Position numbers and translations under genes: made by a program. Source: Bisporella sp. PMI_857 (lineage: Eukaryota; Ascomycota; Leotiomycetes; Helotiales; Helotiaceae). From it: a stretch of 64,000 bases of DNA. The DNA is taken from the NCBI GenBank assembly GCA_021307315.1, contig JAJSPD010000049.1, positions 298,018 to 362,017 on the forward strand. The letters are read 5' to 3'. Below the pieces are notes generated by a model. That model ran no database searches, had not been told where the DNA came from, and saw only the letters and a program-made list of their open reading frames with translations. Each line of letters opens with the position of its first letter. Position 1 is the stretch's first letter. Shown in pieces: positions 24,662-36,309 of this stretch.

Positions 24662-25700
24662 TTAAAGCATTACCTTTTCTCGTAAAAGACTAGCAATATC
24701 ATCAAATACTTTCATCTCCGCAATATTAAGCGCAGTTAAGTACCAACGATCACGGTTTGCTTTTACTCGGCCAGTTGGTTTATTTCTATCAGCCCGGATT
24801 TTCAATAGCAAATCAACCATATCTCTCTTCCCAGCTCTTGTAGCCCGGTGTAGCCCATTTTCTAGCCCCTCAAGCCTTATAAAATGCTGACATCTCTCAT
24901 AATTATTGAAGGCGCATACATCGATGAGAGCGTCATAGCCTAGCAGGTATTTAACCACTTTCAACCGATCTGGACCACCATTTATATGACCAATTACCGC
25001 TTGAGAAACTGAGTCTGTGTTGGTAACGGTGCCTCCATGAGTGAGAAGTAGCTTTACGACAGATATAGGCGCAACAGGAGCTGCATGTGTAGTAACGGTT
25101 AGGTCTAAATGCTTGAGGGATGGCCATTTGGATCAGCACCGTGGTCAAGAAACCAATGTACAGAATCTTCGTTTTTCAGTGCAAATCCAAGGTTTAGGGT
25201 TAATTTAGAGACTTTTGATATATCGTTTCGGACGCAAGAAGCGGACATGAGCTTACGCTATTGCTGCGTTATCCCCAGACGAAATATCCCATCCATGCTT
25301 TAGTAACAGCTCAAGAACTTTCATATTTCCAGTTTCTTCGGCACCGCTCGCTGCAGCTTGCGGGACAGACTCCGGGGAGTCTCCCAGGAAGAGAAAGGAG
25401 CCTCGAGTAAGTAGATATTCAATCAGAGAAACATGGCCGTACTTCGCGGCTGCATATAATGGGCTTGCAGAGCGAGGAAAGTCGGGCCATTAATCCAAAA
25501 TCTCCACAACTTCCTCTCGAGTACCGTTTTTGCAGAGATGCCGAAAGCGTCGCAAAGTGACTTGCAAGTCGCCTTGTGTTTCTTCTTTTGTTGGAGTGGG
25601 GCTTCGGGGAGGAGGCGCGTTAAGGTCCAATTTGCGTGGTTTATATCGGGATGGTATCTTCTCGTTGCTAGTGACTATAATGAAGAACTATGGTATAAGT
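24662..25700 (-). pseudogene. Ankyrin-repeat protein, decayed
   Basis: The minus strand reads ankyrin-like units in order: a lead-in LRRFRHLCKNGTREEVVEIL (about 25560-25490), SPLYAAAKYGHVSLIEYLL, NMKVLELLLKHGWDISSGDN, NEDSVHWFLDHGADPN, APISVVKLLLTHGG, LKVVKYLLGYDALIDV and LHRATRAGKRDMVDLLLKIR, ending LLREKVML. An in-frame TAA (about 25491) separates the lead-in from the first repeat, and two further frame breaks occur near 25255 and 25125 that no GT-AG intron restores. Ankyrin proteins of this sort are abundant, fast-turning-over accessory genes in fungi. The repeats themselves are well conserved, suggesting recent loss. Upstream boundary approximate. Confidence 0.6.
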
Positions 25701-26183
25701 ATATCTAATGGAGGATAAGGAATCTCTGTCATCCCGAAGCTCGGTTGAAAGAAACGTTGTTGAGCAGCTTAAAATAACCAACGCTTCTTGAATTGTACTG
25801 ATATTGACAAGGTTCCTTTCCCCGAAAACTCAACTGTGTTTTAGTTCTAATATACACTGACCAATTAAACTTTGAGGTACATCTGATATGAATCCATAAT
25901 GCGAACCCTCAAGCCGTCCAGCCCTACGGCCTTACAGCCTTCCTCAGGAAGATGGAGAAGGATGCGGATTTTGATTTCTTTAGTTGGAAGTTTGAACTTG
26001 TACAGCCATGACCAAATGCTCGGGATAAGCCTCTTTGACGAACAGGTTTTCTCTAGAACTATGAGAAATGCAAATTGCCTCAAGCTTAAATATTCATTCT
26101 ACATCTTCCAGCCATTCCGTCTCACCTGGAATCTATCCACGAATAATCCTATTGCATCTCTAGTTTCTCAGAACATCCCGCAA
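25701..26183. other. Intergenic, no gene seen
   Basis: No protein-like ORF; the plus ORF that begins at 25899 is open by chance up to the secreted peptide start. Confidence 0.4.
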
Positions 26184-26375
26184 ATGCGCCTCCAATATAT
26201 CACCTCCCTCATATTCCTCGGCCTCGCAGCCCCCTCGTCTTGTCAACCAGTGGATAATAACCACGAAGCTCGCAGAGTATCGAAAGCACCAACATGCAAG
26301 CGGCCACCATGTTCCATCGAGCTGCCCGGCCGCAACCGGGAGTCAAGCTCCCAATCAAGAAAATTACATCCCTAG
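26184..26375 (+). CDS. Candidate small secreted cysteine-containing peptide
   Basis: A 63-codon ORF starts MRLQYITSLIFLGLAAPSSC, a good signal peptide with a hydrophobic core and a small-residue cleavage site, and then reads basic, Pro/Cys-containing sequence (APTCKRPPCSIELPG). A shift by one base near 26335 leads into another open stretch (VKLPIKKITSLGDKCKTKRS... ending SDISKCAY at about 26468) with two more Cys and similar basic, Ser-rich composition, so the true protein may be longer with an unseen intron, or the gene may be frameshifted. Size, signal peptide and cysteines fit an effector- or antimicrobial-like secreted peptide; no family is recognised. Confidence 0.35.
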   Translation: MRLQYITSLIFLGLAAPSSCQPVDNNHEARRVSKAPTCKRPPCSIELPGRNRESSSQSRKLHP

Positions 26376-26669
26376 GCGACAAATGCAAGACAAAGCGTTC
26401 CAACATCTTCAGCACCAAATCATCCGACATCGACAAATCCTCTGATATCAGCAAGTGTGCTTACTAAAATATTAGCTATTGAAACTAAGCAGGAGGCTTT
26501 AAAACTAAAAATTTATAACTTACAATTATTAAGCAAGTTGTATTTTACCGATATGCAAGGCATTACCTGCTTAGGATGACACGTCGTGATTCTTGCTTCT
26601 GCAGATCCTAAGATGAAGCTATTAATAAATTGTGATAAGGGTCAAATGTCACCTGGAATTGGCATTCAT

Positions 26670-28739
26670 TCAACCATTTGTCTGAACCGTTGTGTCCTTT
26701 GGCCACGTAACAGACTTTCCTTTTCGTATTTTCCGAGGTGCATTGGCACTTCGGAGAACGGAGTCGAGAGGCTTTTCAGGCAGAGGTTTGATAATATCGA
26801 GCTGTTGCATTTCTTCCCTTGGAAGCACTATCGAAGGTTTAACAACAATCGATTCAGAATGGGTACGATTGCTATGTCTCTTCCGCCCTAGCGTGGGTTG
26901 TATCATATATTTCTGGTCCGCCTCCGCTTTATCAAGTAGTTCCTTCATTTTGACCGTAAGCCAACGTGCTTTCCAACGCTCTTTAGAATCTATGACAAGT
27001 AGACCTTCCATCACAATATCGAGCAGGTCGTGTATTAAAGCACTGCATCTTTCATGATGATGAAGCTCCTCTACTCATGTCAAAACTCCTTCTCGAACCT
27101 GTGCGTCCGGACCGACAACCGGGTCATTGATGATGGTGTAGAAGCAATCATCGTTAATGCCATTGGTAGAAAGTCGCCCTCGGTGGTCAGCAAATAATTC
27201 GATCTCCGCCGACCCCTTCAGCATCCAGGTAATATACTCCAGGTATAAACATCCAAGACTCCAGATGTCGTACGCGCGGGATACAGGCCGCCGAAGCTTG
27301 CATTCGGGCGGCTCGTACGTACCGGTTCTTGCAAGTGTATCCGGATTAATTTTCGACCTTGATTCGCGGCCATGAAATCGGCCCAACCCAAAGTCTGCAA
27401 TTTGTAAAATTCCACCCTCGTCAGACCCCTCTTCGGCTGTTTGAAACCATAGGATATTCTCCGGCTTGATATCGCCGTGACGGCCGTACAAGTCTTCTCC
27501 ATGCTGGACACTAAGCTCGGCATCTTTCTGCACTCTTTTCCATCCCGGACCTTTGCCTGCGCCCGCTATACCTAATGGGATAGTTACTCTGAAATTATGA
27601 ATCACCTGAAGCGCATTTGCGATTCCAGTCATTTGCCTTATAGACCAGAGAACGTTCGTGGAATCGAAATCGATGGTTGGCCGATCATCCCAATATTTCC
27701 TCAGGTTTGCATTGGCGTACCGGAACAATAGATGATATTTACCTTCTTGGCGATATGTGCAGAGAAGTTTGAGCAAGTTAGGATGGGGATCTCTCTTCGA
27801 ACCGAGGATTTTTAAAATGGTAACCTCCTTTTGGAACTCTTCGTCATCGGCGGAAATTAATTTCTTGACAGCAACAAGAGGTTCTTTGTTCTGCAAATTG
27901 TTAGCTACAAGAGCTTGAAACAATCTTTGGATACCCTACCTCGGGACCAAGGATCGAAAATTTATGATGTGCTGGATGTAGTCGGACAGGGTACACCTCG
28001 CTGTATCCTCCTTGTATAGGTTTTTTGATATCATCTCTGTGCTGGAAAGGAATAAATGGAAGGATTGTTTTGTCATCCAGCTCATAATGCTCCTTGTCTT
28101 CAAATACCGGGGCCGTCAGCCACCATTGAAAGCGGTCAAACTTTTCTCGCTCTTTCTGGGTCCAATCTGCGAAGACCAAAATTGGGTCATCTTCCAAATT
28201 TTTTGATTTTCGATATAGCGCGAAGTTGCTGTCTCTCCGTTCCAAAGGTAAGTCCTTATCAGTGATCTGCGCATCAAGAAGATCACTAATGTGCGATCCT
28301 TTTTTCACAAGTGCTAGAACTGCGTAAAGCTTTTGCGCGGATTGACAAGCGATTTTCACATGTTCCAATGCCTTCGCAGGTGTAATTCCCTTGTATGTTT
28401 GGATATCTCGGGTAACAAGAGAGGGGGTAATCAACTCTTCTAGAGTATTTTGTGGAATGAAGAATGAATGTTTGCGGTGTGGACACTCTATTCTCCTACT
28501 TTCAAGCTGTTCTTTGAGAGAACCTTGCTTCATCGTCGGTTGATCTGATTGCCCACTCTATGGATTCTCATTAGGGCTGGGCTCTGATGACTGAGCAATC
28601 AACTCACCGTACTCACCTCCGAGATTAGTGGCTCTCCTTCTTCTGGGTTGGTGGTCGGATAGTCATTGTCCTCGCATAGCCTTCGGAAAATCTCGAAAGG
28701 CTGCAACAAGCAAGCGAAGAGAGACCTTATCAAAAACAT
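26670..28739 (-). pseudogene. Fungal accessory protein kinase, single nonsense codon in C-terminal lobe
   Basis: Three exons, 28739-28617, 28557-27940 and 27890 downward, join in frame. The N-terminal 200 residues are a helical region with FDRFQWWLTAPVF; the kinase domain has a Gly-loop (GGYSEVYPVRLH), beta-3 Lys (LVAVKKLIS), catalytic loop in variant form RHGDIKPENILWF, DFG in IADFGLGRFHG, the activation segment TGTYEPPEC and DIWSLGCLYLEY. After VREGVLT comes TGA at 27077-27075, and the same frame then continues with VEELHHHERCSALIHDLL for 135 codons to 26670. A Trp (TGG) at that place would restore one 653-residue frame, so a G-to-A change is the simplest reading. If translated as is, a 518-residue kinase lacking the C-terminal lobe tail is made. 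Such kinases cluster with incompatibility-type genes in many fungi. Confidence 0.68.
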
Positions 28740-29322
28740 CGTATGGAATTGTTGGATTCTAACGACAAAAACTCTGGAAACACCTACATTTTATTATCAG
28801 CCTCAGATTCCTAGCAATGGGATTCTGTTGGTAAGCACGATTAAATTTATCCTTGTTGTAGTGGTTGCACACTTTTTAGCCTCATTCTCCCAGCCCCATC
28901 TGTGACGCCTTAGGGAATAGTGACAACCAGTTCGGAGTACAAAGCCAATATGCGAGTCACTGAGACACGGCAGAATGATTATTTCGTATACAAATATCCA
29001 ATCATATTTTAGAGAGTCGACAAGCTTCTTCACAAAAGCCACCTTTTATTCCAGCCTTGCTTGTTTGGACAGTGGCTATGTACATGAGGTTACATTGCTG
29101 GTCTCTGGACTCACCAAGTTAGGAAACTGGCCCCCATTTAACAACCTATGTATGCCTAGCATACTGCCTAGAATGGTGGTCTTACTCTAAATTTGCTGTG
29201 GTTTGTTCGGCTTTTAAATGAGGCTATACAACACCATAGGAAGGTAGGTAATGGAAGCGTAGGGACAAAAAGCTGGAAAAATGGTAGATTGCTTTTGGAA
29301 CGTCTAGTCTACTATTAGGCTA
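28740..29322. other. Intergenic, no gene seen
   Basis: 5' flank of the kinase gene and 3' flank of the CorA-like gene. No convincing ORF. Confidence 0.45.
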
Positions 29323-31309
29323 TCAATTGTGGCTGGGCTGTATTGTTGTTGCTGTTGACGGCCAAGTAACAGCCTCACGCATTGTAAATTGTGGTGAGGA
29401 TTGCAAAGAACTCCCATTTTCGTCTTCATATGGCAGGCATCCTTTTTCAAGGTCATGTTGCAGTGACTTTTTCTTCCAGTAGTTAATTGTAGTGAAGCTG
29501 CCCGAGCTCGCAGCCTTTGGTGGTGATGGTAATCGTTTTTTAGTTGAAGTAACAATGAACTTCCAGCTGCTCTGGCGACACCGTAAGATGGCTGGAAGAG
29601 TGGTTGGCCTGTTATTTTGCGGCGGAGGTGCAATCTTTGTGAAATGAACCCAACCTGCCCATAACATTAAAGTAAAGATTGTAAACGGAATTGCAATTGC
29701 CGCTAGGAGCCACACATTCTCAGCAAGCTTCATATGCCCATCATCGTTTGTTGCTACAAACTGAGTGGAGAAGAAATTCTTCACCTCATTAGCGTCCCAC
29801 TCAAAGCAATTGCTGACAATACTCACAGCAACAAGCGTGAATGGTAAATAAATAAGCATGATGATGGTTAATATCTTCACCGCAGCCGCATCTTTTGTGC
29901 TTCGCTCCGTCAATTGATGCATTGACTTGCTTTCCAGCTGGCTCTCTTGACTCAATAGTTGGGTTTCTTTGGTCAGATCTTTCAACGCAACTGCTTCTTC
30001 ATAACTAAGCAGATCGGACAACTTGTGGTATATTAGCAATCCAAGAAATACCGAATGTATGGGAAGTAATCTTACCAATCGAGCCGTGGACGCTGCTTTA
30101 TCTTTCAATGCAGCTGCTCGCTCTAAATACATCTCTGCGTCACTCACAAAGTGCTTGAATTCCTCGAAAATCAGGCCAAGTTTCTCTCGTTCCTCGTGCG
30201 TGACAATTAGCTCTTCTGAGCTCTTCTCGCAGTGTTTATATAGCCCTTTCACGGTTTTGAGCATTGTTGAAACGACTACTTGAAGATCAACAATCGCATC
30301 TTCGATAATTTTGAGATTTTGGCGATCCTCGAAGTTGATGTTGAAATCTTCCAAAGGAGCCAAGTTTTCTTTCTTGCTACCAACAGTAGCAAGAACAACA
30401 TCGTTAGACTATTACAAAATAAGCAACTAAATGACATCGTGGCTTCAAAAACTCACCTGTTCTGTCAGCTGGTCTTCAAGATATGCCATGTAATCTAACC
30501 AATTTCTAAAGCTGTCTCCAACTAACAATAATTTCAGATTCCATGCTGGGATAAAGCTTTCAGATGGAGAGCTTGTTTCAAGACAAATATCTAAATGTCG
30601 ACTTATGTTTGATGACGGAGCAAGCAATATGAAAGTAAATCTTGAAAGCTTCGATTTAAAGCCGTCATCCGGTGACGCAGAGGTGACCATCCCTGAATAA
30701 ACTCCGGTCTGACGGATTGCCCATGGCGACTCTCCATTGCCTAGAGCCCGATTTTTAAGCTCTACCCGTCTTAATACATATGCAGCTTCTGTTTCAGGTC
30801 AGTGCTCAAGGTAGGTAGTTCTGAACGGATTATTTACCATTGATATATTTGTCTCCAGAATCTACTTTAGTAAGACCTGTCAATTTGGCTCTTCTTGCCC
30901 TAAATCCAGGAAATTGAAACTCGTTCTCTCTGGATTTACGTCCGAATGTGAACACACACTTCCAGAAGTCCGGGAATACATTGCACCGGCACAAGAGTTC
31001 TTCAAATAGACAGCGAGAAATGTTCAATGTTGTCCAAGACCGCTCTTGGTTAATTGTGAATATTTCAAATGGGTGATTAGAGCCGTTTCTAAAAGCATCT
31101 AGTTCTGAGACTCCATTGATCTCCTTAGTTCTGACAACACATCCACTGGTAATATCCTGGCAAGTTCTCTTGCATACCTGCTTAGCCAGCAATTGTGCAG
31201 CGCCAACCTTGGCTTCGAACAAGTCAGGAGATTCTATATTGACCTTCGCGGTCAATGTCTCGTTATCAAGTCCGAAGTAGGACGTCATTTTGGCACAATT
31301 AGAGAGCAC
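29323..31309 (-). CDS. CorA-like two-helix membrane protein (fungal accessory family)
   Basis: Exon 1 is 31309-30838 (start MLSNCAKM or the Met eight codons in, 31288), exon 2 about 30787-30474, exon 3 about 30410-30077 and exon 4 about 30013-29323; a 54-nt intron in exon 3/4 is in phase so the frame reads through it. The N-terminal part is soluble (FEIFTINQERSWTTLNIS, FPDFWKCVFTFG, PWAIRQTGVYSG); a helical stalk (KDLTKETQLLSQESQLESK) leads to two TM helices, ILTIIMLIYLPFTLVAVSIV and WLLAAIAIPFTIFTLMLW. This is the layout of fungal CorA-like proteins (MIT family fold) that often lack the GMN motif; none is visible here, so Mg2+ transport is not supported. The tail is polar, Pro/Ser-rich. Confidence 0.68.
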
Positions 31310-31678
31310 AAGGCGAATGCTCTTGTTTGATGAAATTCAGATGTTAATCTTCTCAATGAAATGATATTGCCAGACAATTGCTTTTGTCTAGAAGGCTTGA
31401 CTGAGTTTGTGGGCTAAAATTTGAGGCATTCTCATTCGACCGGGCTAGGAACGCCCGCATGTTTGCCGTATGGCAAATATGTCAGCTTCAGCCTGTTCGG
31501 GGTGTCCAACTCAGCACTGCCCCCACCAACCCAGTCACACCTTGTGCAACTCAGTTTTCAAAGAATCTGTACAATCATACCACCATAGAAGGATTGAAAT
31601 TTGATCTTGCCTAGTGTACTTTCTGCACTTTTCTAAGGGCCAAGGCGGGTCGTTCACACAGCGGCCAAATATGTCACA
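31310..31678. other. Intergenic, no gene seen
   Basis: Short spacer between the CorA-like gene and the small two-exon gene, both on the minus strand. Confidence 0.45.
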
Positions 31679-32178
31679 TCACGAGTCTAAAAAGGAGAAA
31701 TACATTAAATTTGTGAATAGTTGAATATAATCATATTCTTGAACTTGCTCATTTTGCTCTGAAAATGCACAACCGGCTACAAATCTCAAATCTACATCAA
31801 TGGGAATTGCCCAGCCCATTGCCTTTTGCTCTCTTGGAACTGACCTATCGTTTCCGATATGATCGGCAGTCTTGGATTTGATCCTAGTAAGGAATAAGTA
31901 GGAATATGCGAAGCGTGTGGATTTCGGTTCGCAAACCTCGGTGAGTGAAAGATGCTTTGCATCCATTGAAGGGTATATCTTGTAGCGGTTCAGTCTTAGC
32001 TACGAAACCATAATGTCAGAATTATCGAGCTACGACGCGATCAATTGAAGCTGCATACCTCGACCTTAAAATTATTCCGTCCTTCTAATGATGTCCCGTA
32101 GACTCTCTGCAGTAGTTTTACAAGCCTATGTTGGTCGAGATGTTGGCCGTCGATAATTTGCGGATCTGAGAAATCCAT
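31679..32178 (-). CDS. Small protein of unknown function, two exons
   Basis: Exon 1 32178-32059 and exon 2 31999-31679 join in frame to 146 residues; the 59-nt intron has GTATGC donor and TAG acceptor. The protein begins MDFSDPQIIDGQHLDQHRL and continues KLLQRVYGTSLEGRNNFKVE, LRLNRYKIYP, then a basic middle and EYDYIQLFTNLMYFSFLDS. The helix-then-strand pattern at the N terminus suggests a small globular domain. It lies directly upstream of the CorA-like gene on the same strand, a likely functional pair. No family recognised. Confidence 0.55.
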
Positions 32179-32948
32179 ACTGTGTATAAGGATCGGTCTG
32201 AAGATGAAGATGAGATTGAAAGAAGGTCAACGTGAGCAATGTAGAAACTGTTAATCTGAGATATCTCAGTTCCTGAACTCCTTAATTTTAAGATACCAAG
32301 CCAAATGATCAGCGTTAATGGGTGCGTAGATCAGGGATAACTATATATAGCTGAACCAGGCTGACTATTGGAAAGCCGCTCTGCCCCATCAAATGAAACA
32401 TGACACAGGCAAGGAGCTGAGATCCAAATCAATGGAATTGGTACGCCTCAATCCCAATCGGTAGGCTCAAACATTATAAGACTCATCAACTCCCTCAGCC
32501 TGCAAGACTTGCCCAAGCTCAAATGGTCAGGAAATGTGCACAGCGGTGAATCTCAAAGTACAACTTGTTCAAAACGTAGCACGGCAGCAAAACGCCCCTC
32601 GCCCCTCCAAAAAGTCATCCAAGGTATTCCAAATCGTATCGGCGCTTCAACTTGTTAGGCAGATCCCGGAGTCGTGCGCAAGGCAGACTGTGCGGTCATC
32701 GTATGGGTCGCCTGATATCTGCGCGCTAAGCCCCACCACTATCATCTCGCGCATTTATCTATCTCTGCCTGGTTTCTTGTTAGCCAAGAGCAACTTATAA
32801 TTATCTATTCTCAATTTGCTTCAATTCGTGCAGGCTATATTAAATTGCATTTGATGAAGATGGGTGGGTGAAGCAGTGGAAGTACGAACTGGAGTAAGAG
32901 GCTCCGGCACATTTACTATCCATTCTCCTCGTCTCAGCTACTACCGAG

Positions 32949-33197
32949 TCAGCCTAGGTAACTCTGAAAGGATGCGTGACTGTGCAAGGTCATATTTACA
33001 ATTGTGCTGTATGCCTGACCAGAAAAACGCCCTTCCAGCAGCGCCAATAACTTCTGCTCATCGATGTACCGAGCCTTCAGGTATTGTCTAGGCATGGTGT
33101 CTGGCCAACCTATAGGTCGATTTGATGCCAAGCTGGCTGTCGCGTTGGCTTCCGTGTGGGTTGAAGTTGTGTCAAGAGACCCAGATGAGAAGATCAA
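32949..33197 (-). CDS. Possible diverged paralogue fragment of the 31679-32178 protein
   Basis: An 82-codon ORF reads YLKARYIDEQKLLALLEGRF then SGQAYSTIVNMTL, the same D-x-x-x-L-x-x-LL...Y...N-x-x-L spacing as IDGQHLDQHRLVKLLQRVYG...NNFKVELRL in the neighbour gene. The remainder of the ORF is not protein-like and a weak GTAAAT donor follows the similar part. It could be exon 1 of a broken copy or chance similarity. Confidence 0.25.
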   Translation of the reverse strand: MIFSSGSLDTTSTHTEANATASLASNRPIGWPDTMPRQYLKARYIDEQKLLALLEGRFSGQAYSTIVNMTLHSHASFQSYLG

Positions 33198-33788
33198 ATC
33201 TCTGGTGATGTTTTCAAAGTGATGAGACTAGATTTCAGTTGGATCGTTGAAGTTTGGGGGCAAGGCTCTTCCCCACTGCGAAATTGAGGTTACACATCCA
33301 CAGTTACACGTAGCACACCCATGCACACCGAGTAGATTTCATGCCTGCAGACCCAACTCACGTGCTCACCTTTGGAATCGTTAAGATCCACGGATTTAAA
33401 TATCACCAATCATGATAATTCTTTAACGGATTATCAAGGTTGTGACCTCTTGGAGGAGCCAAGCCGAAGATGAGACAGCCTTGGCATATTGTGTCGGTAG
33501 AACATGTCTGGACATGCCGAATTGTTCGGGCAATAAATTATCTGGGGGATCGTCTTCATTGGGAATGGCAACCCGAGGCTGTTGGGCACGAATCTGCCGG
33601 GACGTCGAATTTGAAATGGTTTGCAGTGCTAGTGCAGTCTCTGATGATTATCTCATTGCTGGAATTTTCGGCCTCTGAAATTCGGCCTCGCTTGTTGGGT
33701 CAACACAAAACTTATCACGTCTTTTCAACTATTTGGATTGACATGAACAGAAAGATCCGGCGTCAATACCTGCCATACGGCGAGCAAC

Positions 33789-33811
33789 TTTTTTTTTTTT
33801 TTTTTTTTTTT
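33789..33811. repeat. Poly-T homopolymer, about 23 bases
   Basis: Uninterrupted T run in the plus strand; could be the poly-A tail of a retrotransposed copy read from the other strand, but no element body was recognised next to it. Confidence 0.85.
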
Positions 33812-36309
33812 CAAAATTGATCAAGGACTACATATAATGGGATGCGAATACTCTCGTGATTAATTTCGAGCTTGAGAAGATATAAAACCATCAGCTTGAA
33901 AGGAATGGTTTTGGTTTTCACAGCAATACTTGCAGTTGAGACGCTAAGAAGATAGTTCTTTGTCACAAACAACCAAGCCTTCTTAGACAACAAGCTTTCA
34001 GAAGGAAATTCTTAACTCGTTGTCTGTATAGCACCAATATGAAGAACTTGTTCTGTCAAACGTCTCAAACACATCCACTAAACTCAGGATAAAACCTAAC
34101 AGTGAGAGAGTAAGCAATGTTATGCTTTGCGAAAGAAAACCACGAATACTGTAAATGTTTATAATAAGTATAGCTTAATAAATACTTTTTAACTATTATA
34201 ATATTTTTACCGTATTTTTAATTATTATTTTTATAGCACTAACTAAATATAACAGTACATTTATGCTTTACAATTTAGCTTTTTTTATATAATTAGTATA
34301 AAACCTTTATTATCCTTCTATTGAGTCACAGCGTACCCACCCTCTCACCATACAGCCCAAAAATCTTTTCGTATGTAATAGCTACCAACATAGGGGTCGC
34401 ACATTCAGCGAATATCCGGACGGTAGCGAGGTTGGTAAGACATCACCGGATACGAGACCTAAGTAAGCGGCGTCGAGGACGACGAAGCGCTTCCCAGCCT
34501 TCAAGACGGAGGCGAGTTCGCGCCATTAAGAAATAGAGGAGTCTGTAGGGTTCTTAGCGGATGTTTAGAGGACGATTATGAAGTGCAGTAGAAGTTGCTG
34601 ACTTGCTGATTTAAGAGCGGGAAAGCCTAGTTCTTGGATTGAAAAGTTGTAATACGGAAGAGTCATTAGTGTACTGCCTAGGTAGGAGAATAAATTTGCG
34701 TGGTTGACTATGTTTCTAGTCAATAGCCGTCCTTATGCTCATTTTCAGGAGAAAATCGGGTGTAAAAATTGACCAATCTCCAGGATTGCTCAGGATCATA
34801 AACCATACGAGGAGTCAAGCCATTATTCCAAGGTGCGTAATAAAGATTCAGAAACCGAGTTCCCATGTGTAAGGTGGATAGAGTAGTGTGGCACAAACCA
34901 GCTCCTATTGATACTAAGACTAATCTCTACCACGCCCCAAACCTCCTACTTATACCCCCCGTGCTCCCGGCGACCCTTGACGTGCCGAAACCTATAGCTT
35001 CTACCGAAACTCCTTATTACTCCTTAGTCCGGCATCTGATATTGCCTCTTTTCTTTAAAACGTTTCTTGTATTATAACTTTTGCTTACAGTATCCGTAGA
35101 TGCACAGCGCGTGCCGTGACAAGAACAAAGCTAGTAGTAATAATATAGCTTCCAAAATAAAAGCTTAAAAAAAGGCAGCTGTTAAAAGCAAAAATAAAGC
35201 AAGAAAAAAAAAGATTTTCAACTATTAGCTGTTTTGGCATACATGCAAGTATAAAAGCACTAAGCACACAGAACAAAAAGAGTAAGCTCTAGTTGTTGTA
35301 TCAATTAAATATTTATCTTGCTTCTACAATTACCCGTCTAATCTGTAGAGCCTGTATCTACGCCTAACAACTAAACAGTACCCTTTAAATAAGTACAGAT
35401 TGCTTTTTGTCGGTTGCGGGTTTGTTTATATTAGCGTTCGTTTCTCTTTCCCCCTCAGGATCAAAATCTGCCGGAGATCGAGTACTTTTATTGGGTCTTC
35501 CCTACCTTTCTTTCCTTATCCACTATCGCTTACAACTAAATCATTTCGGCCTTGTACTATGTCTTAAGAGAAGGGACTCTAAAGAGCTAAAACGTACCCC
35601 AGCACCTCGGGAGCTCGTACAGTACGTAGAATATTTTCCAGCGCATATAACTCCGTTTGCTCGGTCCAAGACGTCAACTTAACAGGCGGCCCAGCAGCGC
35701 GATGCTACAACTCATCACCAGCACAGCTATGCAGTGTGTAATTCGCAGTATTACAGGAATTATCGCGAAATGCGGATAGTGCGATCGTAAAGGGGAAACC
35801 AAAAAAAGAGGTTTTATAGACGTTAGAAACCCATCGAGTTCACAAAATATCTTGTAGTTTGACCTCCGGGGCGTTGGGGAATCGACGCATCGAGTTCCAC
35901 CTTCCCTTACTGCACCCAGCACCTTAGCGCTGCGATAAATATCTTGTATAATATATATAATATAACTGCTAAGATTTATAAGTTTATTAGCAAGAAACCC
36001 CCTTGCTGTAAAAGGTAATTCGATTTGGTGCGTAAATAATTGCAGGTTGTATATTGTTTAGGTAGTGTTCTTTTTAAACATCAAGACTCTACTTTCAAAA
36101 AGAAGTAACGGCCACTGGAGGGACTCGCAAATAGCAAAAGAATATTTCTTGATTAGAGTTACGCGCCCTACCTAATAAGGTGATACAGTAGCAGCAGTTA
36201 GGTTGTATATGGTCGATCTACCAGAACTCGGGCGTTCGTCATACGTGGCACGCCGGTTTGTGATGGGAATTGGCTGCGGGATTGCTCCCATAAATACCAA
36301 GATAATATG

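Larger units (their letters stand above)
32179..36200. other. AT-rich, gene-poor stretch, probably eroded repeats
   Basis: Apart from the weak ORF at 32949-33197 I see no gene. 34140-34320 and 35080-36060 are strongly AT-rich with ORFs broken in every frame; the plus strand at 35150-35215 reads short Lys/Ala-rich runs as in the tails of fungal pogo-type transposases, but nothing long enough to assign. A 23-base poly-T run occupies 33789-33811. Confidence 0.4.

Noticed and set aside
34321..36060. Full-length transposon
   Set aside because: AT-rich and damaged, but no matching inverted or long terminal repeats and no transposase motif could be found by eye.
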